From contig CAAGFN010000095.1 in assembly GCA_900769145.1 (NCBI GenBank), forward strand, positions 1-7,315: a DNA stretch of 7,315 bases, given 5' to 3'. The stretch is from Rikenellaceae bacterium (GTDB lineage Bacteria; Bacteroidota; Bacteroidia; Bacteroidales; UBA932). Both the position numbers and the translations under genes were made by a program. The notes under the pieces are model-generated. The model did no database searches. It saw nothing but the letters and a program-made list of their open reading frames with translations, and was not told the origin of the DNA. Position 1 is the stretch's first letter. Every line of letters begins with the position of its first letter. Positions 5,967 to 7,315 of the stretch are shown here, in pieces.

Positions 5967-6013
5967 CTTGGTAGCGGGGGAAGGATGGACGGACTCAAAT
6001 CCCCGACGGACAA
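5959..6013. repeat. GACGGAC inverted and direct repeats at the ATPase gene start
   Basis: TTGTCCGTC (5959-5967) is the perfect inverted copy of GACGGACAA (6005-6013), and GACGGAC occurs again directly at 5988-5994. CGGGG (5975-5979) and CCCCG (6001-6005) can pair inside the outer stem. The left arm overlaps the terminator-like hairpin at 5941-5966, so two folds compete. The block covers the only plausible start codon of the following gene. It could affect translation, bind a protein or mark an old junction; none of these is shown. Confidence 0.45.
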
Positions 6014-7315
6014 GGCGGAAGCGATACGGGAGATTTGCGGCCTACTCGCATTGGTAAACAACGAGAATACCGCCCAGATGTATCTCGACCTCTTCACGAA
6101 GGAGTATAAGAATGGCAAGGTCTGGACGCAGGAGTACTACAGGGCAAGGAACGCAAGGGAGAGGAAGGCTTCCAAGGATGAGAATGCCGACTATATGCTG
6201 AAGGAGTATGGCTTCTATATCAAGGGAGACTGCTACTACGGTGCCGTCAACGCCTCGAATGACCGGAGATGGTCAAACTTCATCATGCTTCCTGTGCTGC
6301 ATATCAAGGACGAGAAGAACGCTCGACGTATATATGTGCTGCGTAATACCGACAAGCAGGAGGCTGTGGTGAAGTTCGCCCAGTCGGAGCTCGTGTCGTT
6401 CACTGATTTCCGGACCAGGACTGAGACGGCCGGGAACTTTGTTTGGGAGGCAACGAACCTGGAACTCACCAAACTCAAGAGATACCTGTACAAGGATACT
6501 CCGTCGGCCGATGAAATCAGGCAACTTGGCTGGCAGAAAAGATTCGGGTTCTATGCCTGGGGCAACGGAGGCTTCGAGGGAGGGAACTTCAAGCCCGTAG
6601 ACAAATATGGAGTGTTCGAGGTTGGCGGCCACAAGTATTATCTCCCTGGGGCGGCTCTCGATACTCAGGACAATGCCGGAGGTTACCGGCAGATGCGCAA
6701 GTTTATCTACCTTGAGACAAATGACGTGACACTGAGGGAATATGCGGATATGCTTATAAAAGTATTCGGAGACAATGCCAAGGTCGCATTGTGCTTCCTC
6801 ATCGCATCGCTTTTCCGGGACATCGTCACTAGCATTACGACAGCCTTCCCCATCCTCAATCTCTTCGGCCCGAAAGGCACCGGAAAATCAGAACTCGGAC
6901 ACGCCCTGGTCTCGTTCTTCCTCACCGACTTCGAGGCTCCTAATATAAGCAGCACGACAAATGCGGCATTGGCCGAAGCAGTGGCGGAGGTCAGCAACGC
7001 CATCGTACACCTTGACGAGTACAAGAACGACATCGACATCCGCAAACGGGAGTTCCTGAAGGGCCTCTGGGATGGAACAGGACGGTCGAAGATAGACATT
7101 GACAACGGCGGCCAGCGAGTGACCACGGCCGTGGACTGCGGGGTCGTGATGTCCGGCCAGGAGATGCCGACGGCCGACATTGCCCTTTTCAACAGGCTTG
7201 TCTTCCTATCGTTCAGCAAGAGCGTGTTCACCGATGAGGAGAAGAGGAATTTCGACCAGATGCAGAGGATTGAGAAGAGGGGCCTGACACATCTGACCGC
7301 CCAGCTGCTCAGGCA
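5985..7315 (+). CDS. P-loop ATPase/helicase part of a mobile-element primase-helicase, likely 5'-truncated, 3' end outside window
   Basis: This frame stays open for 443 codons to the window edge. Residues 291-302 (LNLFGPKGTGKS) are a Walker A loop with K301. Residues 340-345 (IVHLDE) are Walker B. VVMSGQE (387-393) looks like sensor 1, and FNRLVFLSF (402-410) holds a candidate arginine finger, R404. The order resembles DUF927-like helicase domains and the C-terminal half of primase-helicase proteins in Bacteroidota prophages and conjugative elements. From memory, such proteins carry CHC2 zinc-finger and Toprim primase domains in front, and the opening DKAEAIREICGLLALV resembles the linker after Toprim. 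Here the frame reaches back only to a TGA at 5949-5951, so those domains are missing. The ATG at 5985 follows AAGG with no spacing, a poor start. Hand counts in two 60-base lines each give about 54% G+C here against about 42% in cas9, suggesting a different origin. The likely role is unwinding DNA for element replication; present activity is uncertain. Confidence 0.75.
   Translation, partial: MDGLKSPTDKAEAIREICGLLALVNNENTAQMYLDLFTKEYKNGKVWTQEYYRARNARERKASKDENADYMLKEYGFYIKGDCYYGAVNASNDRRWSNFIMLPVLHIKDEKNARRIYVLRNTDKQEAVVKFAQSELVSFTDFRTRTETAGNFVWEATNLELTKLKRYLYKDTPSADEIRQLGWQKRFGFYAWGNGGFEGGNFKPVDKYGVFEVGGHKYYLPGAALDTQDNAGGYRQMRKFIYLETNDVTLREYADMLIKVFGDNAKVALCFLIASLFRDIVTSITTAFPILNLFGPKGTGKSELGHALVSFFLTDFEAPNISSTTNAALAEAVAEVSNAIVHLDEYKNDIDIRKREFLKGLWDGTGRSKIDIDNGGQRVTTAVDCGVVMSGQEMPTADIALFNRLVFLSFSKSVFTDEEKRNFDQMQRIEKRGLTHLTAQLLR

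Noticed and set aside
5959..6013. Possible tRNA
   Set aside because: GTCCGTC/GACGGAC looks like an acceptor stem and ACTCAAATCCCC like a T-arm, but the arms are only 37 bases apart, the T-stem does not pair, and no anticodon arm is present.
6707..7231. 174-codon minus-strand frame, with smaller ones at 6236-6493 and 6273-6632
   Set aside because: These are shadows of the ATPase gene, whose plus-strand frame has Walker A and B motifs in order.

Overview
The window carries most of a type II-C CRISPR-Cas locus. On the minus strand are cas9 (1462-5673), cas1 (542-1459) and cas2 (210-542), packed as one operon. The end of a CRISPR array lies at the left edge (1-83), and a tracrRNA gene sits divergently upstream of cas9 (about 5758-5838, plus strand). 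There is no csn2 or cas4, which is the minimal II-C gene set. The host is most likely a member of the Bacteroidota, probably Bacteroidales. The reasons are the 1403-residue Cas9 of the large Bacteroidota II-C type, a 48-base repeat with 30-base spacing, and promoters matching the Bacteroidota pattern (TTG, about 20 bases, TAnnTTTG). No species can be named from the sequence.

Layout from left to right: positions 1-83 hold the last bases of one repeat, one 30-base spacer and one full repeat, all in plus orientation. Positions 84-137 hold no recognisable gene. A bidirectional intrinsic terminator at 134-172 separates the array, transcribed rightwards, from the cas operon, transcribed leftwards. 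Cas2, Cas1 and Cas9 follow with a 1-base overlap and a 2-base gap. The 84-base gap between the cas9 start and the tracrRNA holds two overlapping divergent promoters. The tracrRNA ends in a UUCG-capped terminator at 5807-5837. Positions 5839-5984 hold a minus-strand terminator-like hairpin and no convincing gene. From 5985 to the window end a separate plus-strand gene encodes a P-loop ATPase. It resembles the helicase half of primase-helicase proteins of Bacteroidota mobile elements, apparently lacks its front half, and is richer in G+C than cas9.

How the parts work together: Cas1-Cas2 add spacers. Each repeat carries its own promoter and drives a short crRNA from the following spacer. The tracrRNA anti-repeat (5762-5778) pairs with the first part of the repeat over 17 unbroken bases, and Cas9 uses the pair as guide. 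All visible catalytic residues of Cas9, Cas1 and Cas2 are present, so the system looks functional.

The system type is known. The points most worth a second look are a self-pairing hairpin that would hide the tracrRNA anti-repeat, the identical promoter geometry in repeat, tracrRNA and cas9, two internal duplications in Cas9, and a clamp-binding-like tail on Cas2.
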